A stretch of DNA of 64,000 nucleotides from CAZKUN01 sp964555935 (lineage in GTDB: Bacteria; Armatimonadota; Zipacnadia; Zipacnadales; VGFC01): the NCBI GenBank assembly GCA_964555935.1, contig CAZKUN010000007.1, positions 1 to 64,000 on the forward strand, given 5' to 3'. Below the pieces are notes generated by a model. The model searched no databases. It was not told the origin of the DNA and was given only the letters and a program-made list of their open reading frames with translations. Below, in pieces: positions 43,842 to 51,511 of the stretch; position 1 is the stretch's first letter, and each line of letters begins with the position of its first letter. The translations under genes and the position numbers were made by a program.

Positions 43842-44411
43842 ATGACCATGCGCAAGGTACTGCTTGTGATCGGCGACGCCGCGGAGGTCACCGATACGTT
43901 GTACCCCTACTTCCGCGTCCAGGAAGACGGCTACGAGTGCGTCGTCGCTGCGCCGGAGAAGCGCGTCTATCATCTCGTCCAGCACGACCTGCACCCGGAC
44001 TGGGACATTACGATCGAATCGAAGGGCTACAACTTCCCTAGCGACATCGCGTTCCGCGACATCGACTGCGACGAATATACCGGCCTGATCATCTCGGGCG
44101 GGCGCGCGCCGGAGTACTTGCGCTACGACCAGGATCTCATGGCCGTCACGCGCCACTTCGCCGAGACGGGCAAGCCCATCGCCTCCGTTTGCCATGGCAT
44201 CGAGATCATCGCCGCCGCCGATATCATCAAGGGCCGGCGCGTCACGACCGTCGCCAAGTGCCAGTATGACGCTGAGTTCTCCGGCGGCATCTACGAGGAC
44301 AGCGAGGTCGTCGTCGACGGCAACCTCGTGACCGCCCGCACGTTCTGGGACAACGCGCCGTGGATGCGCGAGTTCATGAAGATCCTGAACGCCGCCCGCG
44401 ACGCTTCGTAA
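43842..44411 (+). CDS. DJ-1/PfpI-family protein
   Basis: A 189-aa class I glutamine-amidotransferase-like protein. The nucleophile elbow is ASVCHGIEI, with C117 followed by H118, and the Glu that activates the Cys lies in a preceding GLIISGGRAPEYL strand. Such proteins act as cysteine peptidases, glyoxalases/deglycases or chaperones; which one applies cannot be told from sequence alone. ATG 43842 is preceded by GAGG; a second ATG six bases later is also possible. A Gfo/Idh oxidoreductase gene follows after 18 bases. Confidence 0.92.
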   Translation: MTMRKVLLVIGDAAEVTDTLYPYFRVQEDGYECVVAAPEKRVYHLVQHDLHPDWDITIESKGYNFPSDIAFRDIDCDEYTGLIISGGRAPEYLRYDQDLMAVTRHFAETGKPIASVCHGIEIIAAADIIKGRRVTTVAKCQYDAEFSGGIYEDSEVVVDGNLVTARTFWDNAPWMREFMKILNAARDAS

Positions 44412-44429
44412 TCACGTAGGAGTGACACC

Positions 44430-45626
44430 ATGGAACCACTGAACCTGATGCTTATCGGAGCCGGAATGATGGGCGCTCGCCACCTGCGCGGGCATGCTGA
44501 ACTCGAGCGGACGAAGCCGGGCAGCCTGAAGCTCCGCGCGATCTGCGAGCCGCAGGAAGACGTCGCCGCCTCCGTCGCCGCCGAGGCCCAGGAACTCTTC
44601 GGCTACGCGGTCCCGACCTACCCGTCGACAGATGACGCACTCGCCGCCGAAGACGGCATCGAGGCGGCGGATGTCGTGACCGGCAACCGCTCGCACGACC
44701 CGATTGCCGTGCCACTGCTCGAATCGGGCATCCATGTCATGATCGAGAAGCCGCTCGGGCTCACCATCGAGCGCGCTCAGCGCATCATCAACGCCGCTCG
44801 CGAGTCTGATCGCGTGCTGGCCGTCGCCGAGAACAACCGGCGCGATCCGATCAACCGCCTCTGCCGACACATCATCGAGAGCGGCCTGATCGGCGAGCCA
44901 CAGCTCGTAATCCAGGCGCAGGTCAACGTCGGCCGCAACATCCTCGCCTCCGTCTGGCGTCACGCAACGTCAATGGGTGGGTTGGCACTCGACATCGGCA
45001 TCCACCAGGGCTACATGCTGGAGATGCTCCTCGGGCCGATCGACACGATTTACGCCCAGAGCCGCCAGGTCTGGCCGACCCGTTTGGACCCCCAGAAGAA
45101 CGAGATTCCCGTGGAGTCGGATGATGTCTTCACTGCCACCGTGCTCTTTGAGAGCGGCGTCCGGGGCACGTGGACGATGGACTTCGCCGGCGTCGGCAAG
45201 GGCATGTATCAGCGCGACGTCTTCGGCACGCTGGGAACGCTTGAGACCACCTCCGGACGCTCGGGCAATCCGCCGAAGGTGAAGCTCGAGGGCGAGGAGT
45301 TGCAGGGCGATGCGCTGCTCGAGCGCGTGCCTGAGTTTGAGCTGAACGAGATCGACACGGCGCTCTGGGGCGGCAAGCTCGCGAGCTACTCCCAGGAGGG
45401 TCCGATCACCGACCGCAAGCTGATCGCCGCGGAGCTTGATGACTTCATCACCTCGGTCCGCACGGGCTGCGAGCCCGAGGTGCCGGGCGAATTGGGAATC
45501 CGGGGTGTCGCCATCATCTATTCCCTGCTCGAATCATGCGCCAGTGGCTGCCCCGTGAGAGTGGATGACGTGCTCTCGGGCGAGGTCCGTTGCGTGCAGG
45601 ATACCGTCGAAGCCGCCGGAGGCTAG
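44430..45626 (+). CDS. Gfo/Idh/MocA-family NAD(P)-dependent oxidoreductase
   Basis: A 398-aa enzyme with AGGAG ahead of ATG 44430. The N-terminal Rossmann motif is IGAGMMGARH (9-18), and the EKPLG signature is at 106-110, where the Lys is catalytic. The C-terminal domain contains ALDIGIHQGYM, holding the Asp and His expected to position a sugar hydroxyl. Family members oxidise or reduce sugars, inositols and their 3-keto forms. With DUF1080 and TIM-barrel isomerase genes elsewhere in the window, C3 oxidation of glycosides is a reasonable hypothesis. Confidence 0.94.
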   Translation: MEPLNLMLIGAGMMGARHLRGHAELERTKPGSLKLRAICEPQEDVAASVAAEAQELFGYAVPTYPSTDDALAAEDGIEAADVVTGNRSHDPIAVPLLESGIHVMIEKPLGLTIERAQRIINAARESDRVLAVAENNRRDPINRLCRHIIESGLIGEPQLVIQAQVNVGRNILASVWRHATSMGGLALDIGIHQGYMLEMLLGPIDTIYAQSRQVWPTRLDPQKNEIPVESDDVFTATVLFESGVRGTWTMDFAGVGKGMYQRDVFGTLGTLETTSGRSGNPPKVKLEGEELQGDALLERVPEFELNEIDTALWGGKLASYSQEGPITDRKLIAAELDDFITSVRTGCEPEVPGELGIRGVAIIYSLLESCASGCPVRVDDVLSGEVRCVQDTVEAAGG

Positions 45627-45640
45627 GCCGAGACCAACAG

Positions 45641-46444
45641 ATGCTATCGCTCGTCGTCACCACATCCCGGGCGGAGAACCCGCAACTGCATCCCATCTGT
45701 CAGATGTGGGCTGAGCGGTTGCGCGTCCCCTTTGTCATCCGGCGGGATCGCTCCGTCGCCGCGATCTGTCGCGATGAGGGCGTCGACGGTACGCTGGTGA
45801 TCTCGGTCGACCGGCCGCCCACGTTCCTCTCAGCCGACCAAAGCATCCGGTACTACTACCACCCGGGCATGGCGCTGACGCGCATCCGCAACATCGTCCG
45901 CGGCATGGGCGATCCGATGGTTCGCGCGATGAAACTCGGTGAGGGAGACAGCGTCCTCGACTGCACGCTCGGCCGGGCATCGGACGCGCTCGTCGCGGCG
46001 CACGTGGTGGGCGAGACCGGGCGCGTGGTCGGGTTCGAGGCCTCGCCGGTGCTTGCTGAGCTGACCATTGACGGGCTGAAAGTCTACGAGCCCACCAAGG
46101 CAGCGCTCGCGCCCGTTTTCCGCGCCATCGACGCGCGCTCGGGCGATGCTCGCGAGTTCCTCCGCGAGTCCGATGACGGGAGCTTCGATGTTGTCTACTT
46201 CGACCCCATCTTCGGTGATCCGGTAGACGCCTCGTCGCAGATGCAACCGCTGAGACCGCTGGCGGACCCGCAGCCGCTGGCGCCCGAGACGGTCGTCGAT
46301 GCCCGCCGCGTGGCGCGGCGCTCCGTGGTCATTAAAGAGCGCGTCGAGGCCTCGCTGTGGGCGGAGCTGGGCATCGTTGACATCTTCCGCGGCAACAAGA
46401 GCACCATTGCCTACGGCGCGCTTCCGGCCGTGGGCGCAGACTGA
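45641..46444 (+). CDS. YpiP-like class I SAM-dependent methyltransferase
   Basis: A 267-aa protein. ATG 45641 opens LSLVVTTSRAENP; the long upstream extension overlaps the previous gene and is rejected. The N-terminal 80 residues are followed by YYYHPGMALTRIRNIVRG, then motif I DSVLDCTLGRASDA and motif II VVGFEASP. Motif IV-like VVYFDPIFGDPVD also contains an acidic/Pro site. This layout resembles the Bacillus YpiP/RsmJ-like family of uncharacterised methyltransferases. A nucleic-acid or small-molecule target is possible. It is nine bases upstream of a stand-alone SAF-domain gene. Confidence 0.82.
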   Translation: MLSLVVTTSRAENPQLHPICQMWAERLRVPFVIRRDRSVAAICRDEGVDGTLVISVDRPPTFLSADQSIRYYYHPGMALTRIRNIVRGMGDPMVRAMKLGEGDSVLDCTLGRASDALVAAHVVGETGRVVGFEASPVLAELTIDGLKVYEPTKAALAPVFRAIDARSGDAREFLRESDDGSFDVVYFDPIFGDPVDASSQMQPLRPLADPQPLAPETVVDARRVARRSVVIKERVEASLWAELGIVDIFRGNKSTIAYGALPAVGAD

Positions 46445-46453
46445 GAGGCAGAA

Positions 46454-46738
46454 ATGGCTATTCGCGCGCTTCTGATTCATCCTGATGATCACGTTGCGGT
46501 TGTCACTGAAGACGTCGCTGTTGGCGACGCGGTGCTCGCCGAATCGTCCTCGGGATCCATCGAGATCACCGCTACGATGGAGATCCTCGCCGGCCACAAG
46601 ATCGCGGCGCGCGCCGTCGCGACGGGCGAGCCCGTTCTGAAATACAGTGAGAAGATCGGCCTCGCGATCCAGGACATCGCCGTCGGCGACCATGTCCACA
46701 TGCACAACCTCGCTAGCGACCGGGTGAAGGTGGACTGA
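46454..46738 (+). CDS. Stand-alone UxaA-type SAF domain protein
   Basis: A 94-aa protein that equals only the N-terminal SAF domain of altronate/galactarate dehydratases (UxaA/GarD). Recognisable elements are LIHPDDHVAVVTEDV, GHKIAARAVATGEPVLKYSE and IGLAIQDIAVGDHVHMHN. In some organisms the UxaA small subunit is a separate gene, but no large dehydratase subunit is present in this window. The gene has GAGAGG upstream and is packed between a methyltransferase and a zinc-ribbon gene. Confidence 0.92.
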   Translation: MAIRALLIHPDDHVAVVTEDVAVGDAVLAESSSGSIEITATMEILAGHKIAARAVATGEPVLKYSEKIGLAIQDIAVGDHVHMHNLASDRVKVD

Positions 46739-46777
46739 GCGCCGCAGCGAAGGGCCGACGCCACAGGAGTTCGATCC

Positions 46778-47017
46778 GTGCAAGATGAGTTGCCGTTTGA
46801 CATCCCAGAGCCTCAGAAGCGCAAGCGCCGCCCGCGCCGGAAGCGCCGGGTCGTCTCGCCCAAGCGCGTGCCGGTGCAGCTCGCCATGTTCCGGGTGCCC
46901 GATCTCACGAAGTGCGGCTTCTGCGGCGTCGCCGTCACGGTGCTCGAGGAGATGGCCGCTTGCCAGGAATGTGGGGGGATAATTACGCGCCCCGAGCCTG
47001 ATGACTTCGACGACTGA
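46778..47017 (+). CDS. Small basic zinc-ribbon protein
   Basis: A 79-aa protein starting at GTG 46778 with AGGAG at 46765-46769. An acidic N-terminus is followed by an extremely basic run (residues 14-30, KRKRRPRRKRR core), then a C46-x2-C49 and C62-x2-C65 zinc ribbon, and an acidic tail. The layout suggests nucleic-acid or ribosome binding. I do not recognise a family. It lies 12 bases upstream of the radical SAM gene, so the two are co-translated. Confidence 0.75.
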   Translation: MQDELPFDIPEPQKRKRRPRRKRRVVSPKRVPVQLAMFRVPDLTKCGFCGVAVTVLEEMAACQECGGIITRPEPDDFDD

Positions 47018-47029
47018 CGGAGGCCCCCA

Positions 47030-48073
47030 ATGCCCAACCCCGAGCCCGATCGAAGCGTCCCCATCGCGGAAGTCATCGAGCAAGTCGGCGTCGCCCGCGC
47101 CATCCAGATCAAACATGTCGCCAGTGTCCTCTACACCTATCGCTGCACCCTCCGCTGCCGCCACTGCCTCTTCAACTGCGCGCCTGATCGGCCTAACGTC
47201 CACGTCAGCCTGGAGGACGGGCTTGACTTCCTCCGCCAACTCCACGCGACAGGCCGCTGCATACACATCGCCGGCGGCGAGGCGTTGATGTACTACCACG
47301 AAGTGCTGGAGTTGTGCCGCGAGGCCGACAGGGAAGGCATCGCGCCGCACTTCATCGAGACGAACGCCACCTGGTGTGTCAACGGGGACGTCGCCCGCAA
47401 GCGCCTGCTTGAACTGCAGGACGCCGGCGTGCAAGGACTGCTTATCAGCGCCTGCCCGCACCATCAGCACGAGTGCCCGCCGGAGCGTTTCCGCACGTGT
47501 TACGAGACGGCCGTTGAGGTCTTCGGTGACCGCAATGTTGCGTCGTCTGACGTGCCGATGGAGACGCTGCGCAATTACCACGAGATAGCCATGGACGACG
47601 AGAAGCTAGGCGAGTATGTCCGGCTCAACAACCCCTGCCTGGTCGGCCGCGCGGGGGAGCGCCTCGCGCGGTACCTGCCGGAGCGGCCCATCGACGACCT
47701 CGCGCATGACAGCATGTGGAAGGGCGCCAGCGAGGATGCATCGTGTCGCAAGGAGTTCGACGGGCACGACATGTGGGAGATCCACATCGACCCGTACGGC
47801 AACTACCAGACTTGCTGCGGGATCATCTTCGGGAACACCAAGAACGAATCCCTCGCCGAGGTCCTCGAGCGTGGCGTCCATACCGCGAATCCTCTGACGG
47901 CCGCCGTCCACGCGAAGGGGCCGATGGGTCTGCTTGAGATAGCCGTCGAGAAGGGCTACCAGCCCCGCGAGGGCTACCAGCAGAAGTGCGGCATGTGCTG
48001 GGAGATCCGCAAGTTCCTCCGGCCCTTCTATCCAGACATCCTTGGCCCTGCTGAGATCTACCAGGGCGACTAG
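47030..48073 (+). CDS. Radical SAM protein with SPASM-like C-terminus
   Basis: A 347-aa enzyme. The cluster motif C-x3-C-x2-C is at C39, C43 and C46, with a fourth Cys (C50) nearby; the usual GGEAL strand (IAGGEAL) and an ETNAT strand follow. C-terminal cysteines (QTCCGI near 260 and KCGMCWEI near 320) suggest a second iron-sulfur cluster of SPASM or twitch type. These proteins modify peptides, proteins or cofactors through a 5'-deoxyadenosyl radical. The immediate upstream gene encodes a basic zinc ribbon that could be a substrate or partner. No obvious RiPP precursor is visible nearby. Confidence 0.93.
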   Translation: MPNPEPDRSVPIAEVIEQVGVARAIQIKHVASVLYTYRCTLRCRHCLFNCAPDRPNVHVSLEDGLDFLRQLHATGRCIHIAGGEALMYYHEVLELCREADREGIAPHFIETNATWCVNGDVARKRLLELQDAGVQGLLISACPHHQHECPPERFRTCYETAVEVFGDRNVASSDVPMETLRNYHEIAMDDEKLGEYVRLNNPCLVGRAGERLARYLPERPIDDLAHDSMWKGASEDASCRKEFDGHDMWEIHIDPYGNYQTCCGIIFGNTKNESLAEVLERGVHTANPLTAAVHAKGPMGLLEIAVEKGYQPREGYQQKCGMCWEIRKFLRPFYPDILGPAEIYQGD

Positions 48074-48145
48074 CGCCCTCCCTTTCGCTCCCCAGATGGC
48101 ACTGCTGCCGCTCCCAGGCGTTGAAGGTTCTGTGGAGGCGTTACC

Positions 48146-49378
48146 ATGAAACACCTGCGGCGCGCGTTCCTCGTGGCGGCGGCGATCTTTGCGGGCACGA
48201 TGCTCGCGGCCGACCCGATCGAGATGGCTGGCGGCCGACGCCAGCGCATGAATGGCTATGTCGTTCTTCACCTCGAAGGCACCCCAGAGCAGATGGGCCG
48301 ACAGCACGGCCTCTTGATGAAGTCCGAGGTCCAGCGGATGATTCGCGACCTGCTGCTAAAGGGCGAGTGCGATACCGAGGCCGAGCATCGCCGGCTAGTC
48401 AAGGGCGCGATGGTGATGGAGAAGTACCTCGGCCGCGAGTACCGTCAGGAGTTGCGGGCGCTGGCCGACGCGGCCGACGTCGAGTACGAGGACCTCGTTC
48501 TCGCTCAGCTCTTCGGCGACGTTCAACGCGCGAGCAAGAAGAGCTACTCCACGTCCTCCTCCAGCGACGATGACTTCAGCGGCAGCGACCCCTGGCAGTG
48601 CACGTCCTACGCCGTCTTTGGGCCCGCCACAGCGACCGGCGAGTGCATCGTCGGTCGCAATATGGATTTCTGGGACCAGGGAGTCAGCGAGTGGGGCGCC
48701 GTGCTCATCCACTTCAAGCCTGACAATGGTATCCCGTTCGTCACCACCTCGTGGGCCGGCATCGTCAACGGCTGGACCGCGATGAACTTGGAGGGAGTCG
48801 TCAGCGCGAACAACAGCTCCTTCGACGGCAAGTCTGACTCCCTCGAGGGCATCAGCACCTGCTTCATGGTCCGCAAGATTGCCCAGTTCGCCCATGATGT
48901 CGAGGAGGGCGTGCAGATCATCAAAGACACCCCTCGCTCCTGCGGGACGAACATCATCGTCGCCGGTGGGAATCCCGCCAACGCGGCGATCGTCGAGTTC
49001 GACCACGAGGAAGTCGCCGTCCGCTGGGCTGAGAATGGCGCTATTTGCGCGGCCAACGATTTCGAGAAGCTATACCAACGCGAGTCGGCAACCGGCTACA
49101 CGTCGTACTACTCGCGCGCGGGTCGGCTCCGCGAACTGATCGAGGAGAACTTCGGCGAGATCACCCGTGGCGACAACTTCGCTGCCGCCGAGGGCGTGCC
49201 GCTGCGCTACATCAACCTGCACTCGGCGCTGCTGTTTCCGAAGGACCTCCGCTTCAACGTCTCGATGTCGCTCAAGCCCGCGGCCGACCATTGGTATCGG
49301 CCCTTCCGCCTCACGCCCAATGGCGTCGAGCCCGTCCCCCTCGATGAGGGATGGAGGGAGACGCTGCCGACTCCGTGA
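48146..49378 (+). CDS. Exported C45-type Ntn-hydrolase (phospholipase B-like/acyltransferase-like)
   Basis: A 410-aa exported protein with a signal peptide (about 1-22) and a GGAGG ribosome binding site. It matches the peptidase C45/acyl-CoA:6-aminopenicillanate acyltransferase-like fold: an N-terminal helical pro-region, then a likely autocleavage site before C152 in DPWQCTSYAV, followed by VGRNMDF (N172, D174), STCFMVRKIAQ and SCGTNIIVAGG. Members hydrolyse amide bonds in bile salts, beta-lactams or lipopeptides. The actual substrate is unknown. Two URO-D genes follow 11 bases downstream. Confidence 0.9.
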   Translation: MKHLRRAFLVAAAIFAGTMLAADPIEMAGGRRQRMNGYVVLHLEGTPEQMGRQHGLLMKSEVQRMIRDLLLKGECDTEAEHRRLVKGAMVMEKYLGREYRQELRALADAADVEYEDLVLAQLFGDVQRASKKSYSTSSSSDDDFSGSDPWQCTSYAVFGPATATGECIVGRNMDFWDQGVSEWGAVLIHFKPDNGIPFVTTSWAGIVNGWTAMNLEGVVSANNSSFDGKSDSLEGISTCFMVRKIAQFAHDVEEGVQIIKDTPRSCGTNIIVAGGNPANAAIVEFDHEEVAVRWAENGAICAANDFEKLYQRESATGYTSYYSRAGRLRELIEENFGEITRGDNFAAAEGVPLRYINLHSALLFPKDLRFNVSMSLKPAADHWYRPFRLTPNGVEPVPLDEGWRETLPTP

Positions 49379-49389
49379 ATCTGGGGTCC

Positions 49390-50328
49390 ATGACACCTCG
49401 CGAGCGCGTTCTGACAGCGTTGGCTCACGAAGAGCCCGACCGCGTCCCCCACAACCTCCGGCCCTCCCATGAGTTGCTGACGATGCTCTCTGAGCGCGTG
49501 AGTGAGGTCGATTTCTCCGAGCACTTCGCTCACGACGTCCGCTTCGTACACATCCCCCTCGCTCCCAAGCCCGACGACGTGCCCGACATCGACTGGGCGC
49601 CCGAGCCGTCGGCCGAGGCCATCGCCGAGGTCGCCAAGGTCGTCGATGCGTTCCACGAGCGGGGCTTGGCGGTCTGCGGTGGCTACGCGTGCGGCGTCTA
49701 CGAGCAGGCGAAGCACTGGCTCGGCGACGAGGCCACGATGATGGGGCCACACGACGACCCCGCTAAGTTCGGCGAGTTCCTCGACCGAATCACCGAGTGG
49801 AAGGCCGCCGTCTATGGCGGCTACGCGGCGGCGGGCACGGACATCGTCTGGATGGGCGATGACCTCGGCTCGCAGCGCTCGCTCATCATGAGTCCCGAGC
49901 ATTACCGCGAGTGGTACAAGCCTCGCCACGAGAGAATTGCGGACTACATCCGCTCCATCAGTCCCGACGCGAAGGTCGCCTTCCACTGCTGCGGCCACGT
50001 GACGCCGCTGGTCCGCGACCTCATCGAGGTCGGCATCGACGTGCTTGAAGCCGTCCAGGCCGAGACGATGGATATTGCCCACCTCAAGCGCGAGTTCGGT
50101 GCGGACATCTCGTTCTGGGGCGGCGTCGGTGCGCAAAGCGTCCTCGCCCGCACCACGCCCGAGCAAGTCACCGAGGGCGTTCGCGAGACGCTCCGCATCA
50201 TGGCGCCCGGCGGTGGCTACATCGCGGCGCCGTGTCACACGCTGACCGACGAGGTGCCGTGGGAGAGCGTCATCGCCTTCCACCAGACCATCACCGACCA
50301 CGGCACGTACCCAAATCCGGGAGGATAG
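49390..50328 (+). CDS. Uroporphyrinogen decarboxylase-fold methyltransferase-like protein (zinc-ligand type)
   Basis: A 312-aa protein. ATG 49390 (MTPRERVLTALAHEEPD) is the start; the longer frame overlaps the C45 gene. The zinc ligand motif appears as FHCCGHV (H-C-C, consistent with H-x-C), with a third Cys in YIAAPCHTLTDE, placing it with MtaA/CmuA-like methyltransferases rather than HemE. It is followed three bases later by a second, ligand-poor URO-D paralogue. Confidence 0.87.
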   Translation: MTPRERVLTALAHEEPDRVPHNLRPSHELLTMLSERVSEVDFSEHFAHDVRFVHIPLAPKPDDVPDIDWAPEPSAEAIAEVAKVVDAFHERGLAVCGGYACGVYEQAKHWLGDEATMMGPHDDPAKFGEFLDRITEWKAAVYGGYAAAGTDIVWMGDDLGSQRSLIMSPEHYREWYKPRHERIADYIRSISPDAKVAFHCCGHVTPLVRDLIEVGIDVLEAVQAETMDIAHLKREFGADISFWGGVGAQSVLARTTPEQVTEGVRETLRIMAPGGGYIAAPCHTLTDEVPWESVIAFHQTITDHGTYPNPGG

Positions 50329-50331
50329 CCC

Positions 50332-51480
50332 ATGCCCGAAACACTCACCCACCGCGACCGCCTGCTCCGCTCCGCAAGGGGCGAATCGGTTGACCGCGTG
50401 CCCATCGATCCGCCGATCGCCTTCGACCGCATCGCGTGGGACGAGAAGGGCTCAGACGCGGCGCCGCATGGAGATCCGCTGTGGGTTGAGGTCGCGGAGC
50501 GGTGCGCCGAGCACTGCGATGTCTTCGTCGGAATGCCCGCGTGCGGCGCGCTGTTTGATCGGCGCTTCCTCCTCACGCCGGGCAAGTTCATTGAGCGCCT
50601 GCCGGTGGAGAAAGAGGGCGAGTGGACCGTCATCAGGCACGTCGTCCACACGCCCAAGGGCGACCTCACCACCACCGACAAGATCCAGGCCGGCGTCTCA
50701 ACGGGTTGGTACACGGAGCCGCTGGTGAAGACGCCCGATGACGCCGAGGCGCTTCTCAGCGTTCCCTACGAGTTCACTCCCGTCGACCTCTCGCCGGCCA
50801 GGAGTTACGTCGAGAAGGTCGGCGACCGAAGCGTCGCCCACATTGGTGTCTCGACACCCCTTGTCAGCGTCTCGCGGCTGATGCACTTCGACGAACTGCT
50901 GCTGTGGTGCCATACCGAGCGTGAACTCGTGCATCGACTGATCGACACGATGACCGAGCGGATCGAACTGGGGCTGAGGTACGTGCTCGACGCGGGGCTG
51001 GGCGAGATGATGTGGCTCGGCGGATCAGAGCAGGCCACGCCGCCGATGATGGGGCCGGAGATGTACGACGAGTTCGTGACCCAGTACGACAGCCGGATCA
51101 TCGACCTCATGCACAATTACGATGGCTTGGTCCATGTCCACTGTCACGGGAAGATCTCGGGGATTCTCGACCGTCTGCTCGACATGGACGTCGACATGAC
51201 CGATCCTGTCGAGCCGCCACCTGATGGCGACATCACCATGGCCGAGGCCAAGAAGCGTTGCGCCGGCCGCATGACTCTGATGGGCAACATCGAGTTCCGC
51301 GAGCTTGAGTTCTCCTCACCCAAGCGCATCCGCGAACTTATCAGGACCGCCATCCTCGACGGCGGCGCGGAGCGGACGTACCTCTACCCATCCGCCACGC
51401 CGATCCAGGCCCTCACGCCACAATACCGCGACAATGCCATTGCCTACATCGAAGCCGGCCTCGAGTTTGGCGCCTCGTAG
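50332..51480 (+). CDS. Uroporphyrinogen decarboxylase-fold protein lacking the zinc triad
   Basis: A 382-aa URO-D-fold protein starting three bases after the preceding paralogue, with GGGAGGA as ribosome binding site. Its opening, LTHRDRLLRSARGESVDRVPIDPP, is typical (shown here as LTHRDRLL and VDRVPIDPP blocks). The ligand region reads VHVHCHGK, in which the expected H-x-C spacing is absent, and the C-terminal position reads LYPSATPIQ, with Ser where a Cys is expected. It may have lost metal-dependent methyl transfer or bind a different cofactor. Pairing of two URO-D paralogues suggests a heteromeric or two-step function. Confidence 0.85.
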   Translation: MPETLTHRDRLLRSARGESVDRVPIDPPIAFDRIAWDEKGSDAAPHGDPLWVEVAERCAEHCDVFVGMPACGALFDRRFLLTPGKFIERLPVEKEGEWTVIRHVVHTPKGDLTTTDKIQAGVSTGWYTEPLVKTPDDAEALLSVPYEFTPVDLSPARSYVEKVGDRSVAHIGVSTPLVSVSRLMHFDELLLWCHTERELVHRLIDTMTERIELGLRYVLDAGLGEMMWLGGSEQATPPMMGPEMYDEFVTQYDSRIIDLMHNYDGLVHVHCHGKISGILDRLLDMDVDMTDPVEPPPDGDITMAEAKKRCAGRMTLMGNIEFRELEFSSPKRIRELIRTAILDGGAERTYLYPSATPIQALTPQYRDNAIAYIEAGLEFGAS

Positions 51481-51500
51481 GGGCGCGATTCATCGCGCCC
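51481..51500. terminator. Palindromic GC-rich element between convergent genes
   Basis: GGGCGCGAT (51481-51489) and ATCGCGCCC (51492-51500) form a perfect nine-base stem with a two-base loop, immediately after the URO-D stop and before the convergent M66-like gene. It has no T-tract. It may act as a bidirectional terminator or be a dispersed REP-like element; short sequences of this type are common repeats in several environmental lineages. Confidence 0.55.
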
Positions 51501-51511
51501 TGCCTTCGTCT

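Noticed and set aside
45830..47581. 583-codon antisense frame across four genes
   Set aside because: It overlaps the methyltransferase, SAF, zinc-ribbon and radical SAM genes, all with recognised motifs. It is a shadow frame.
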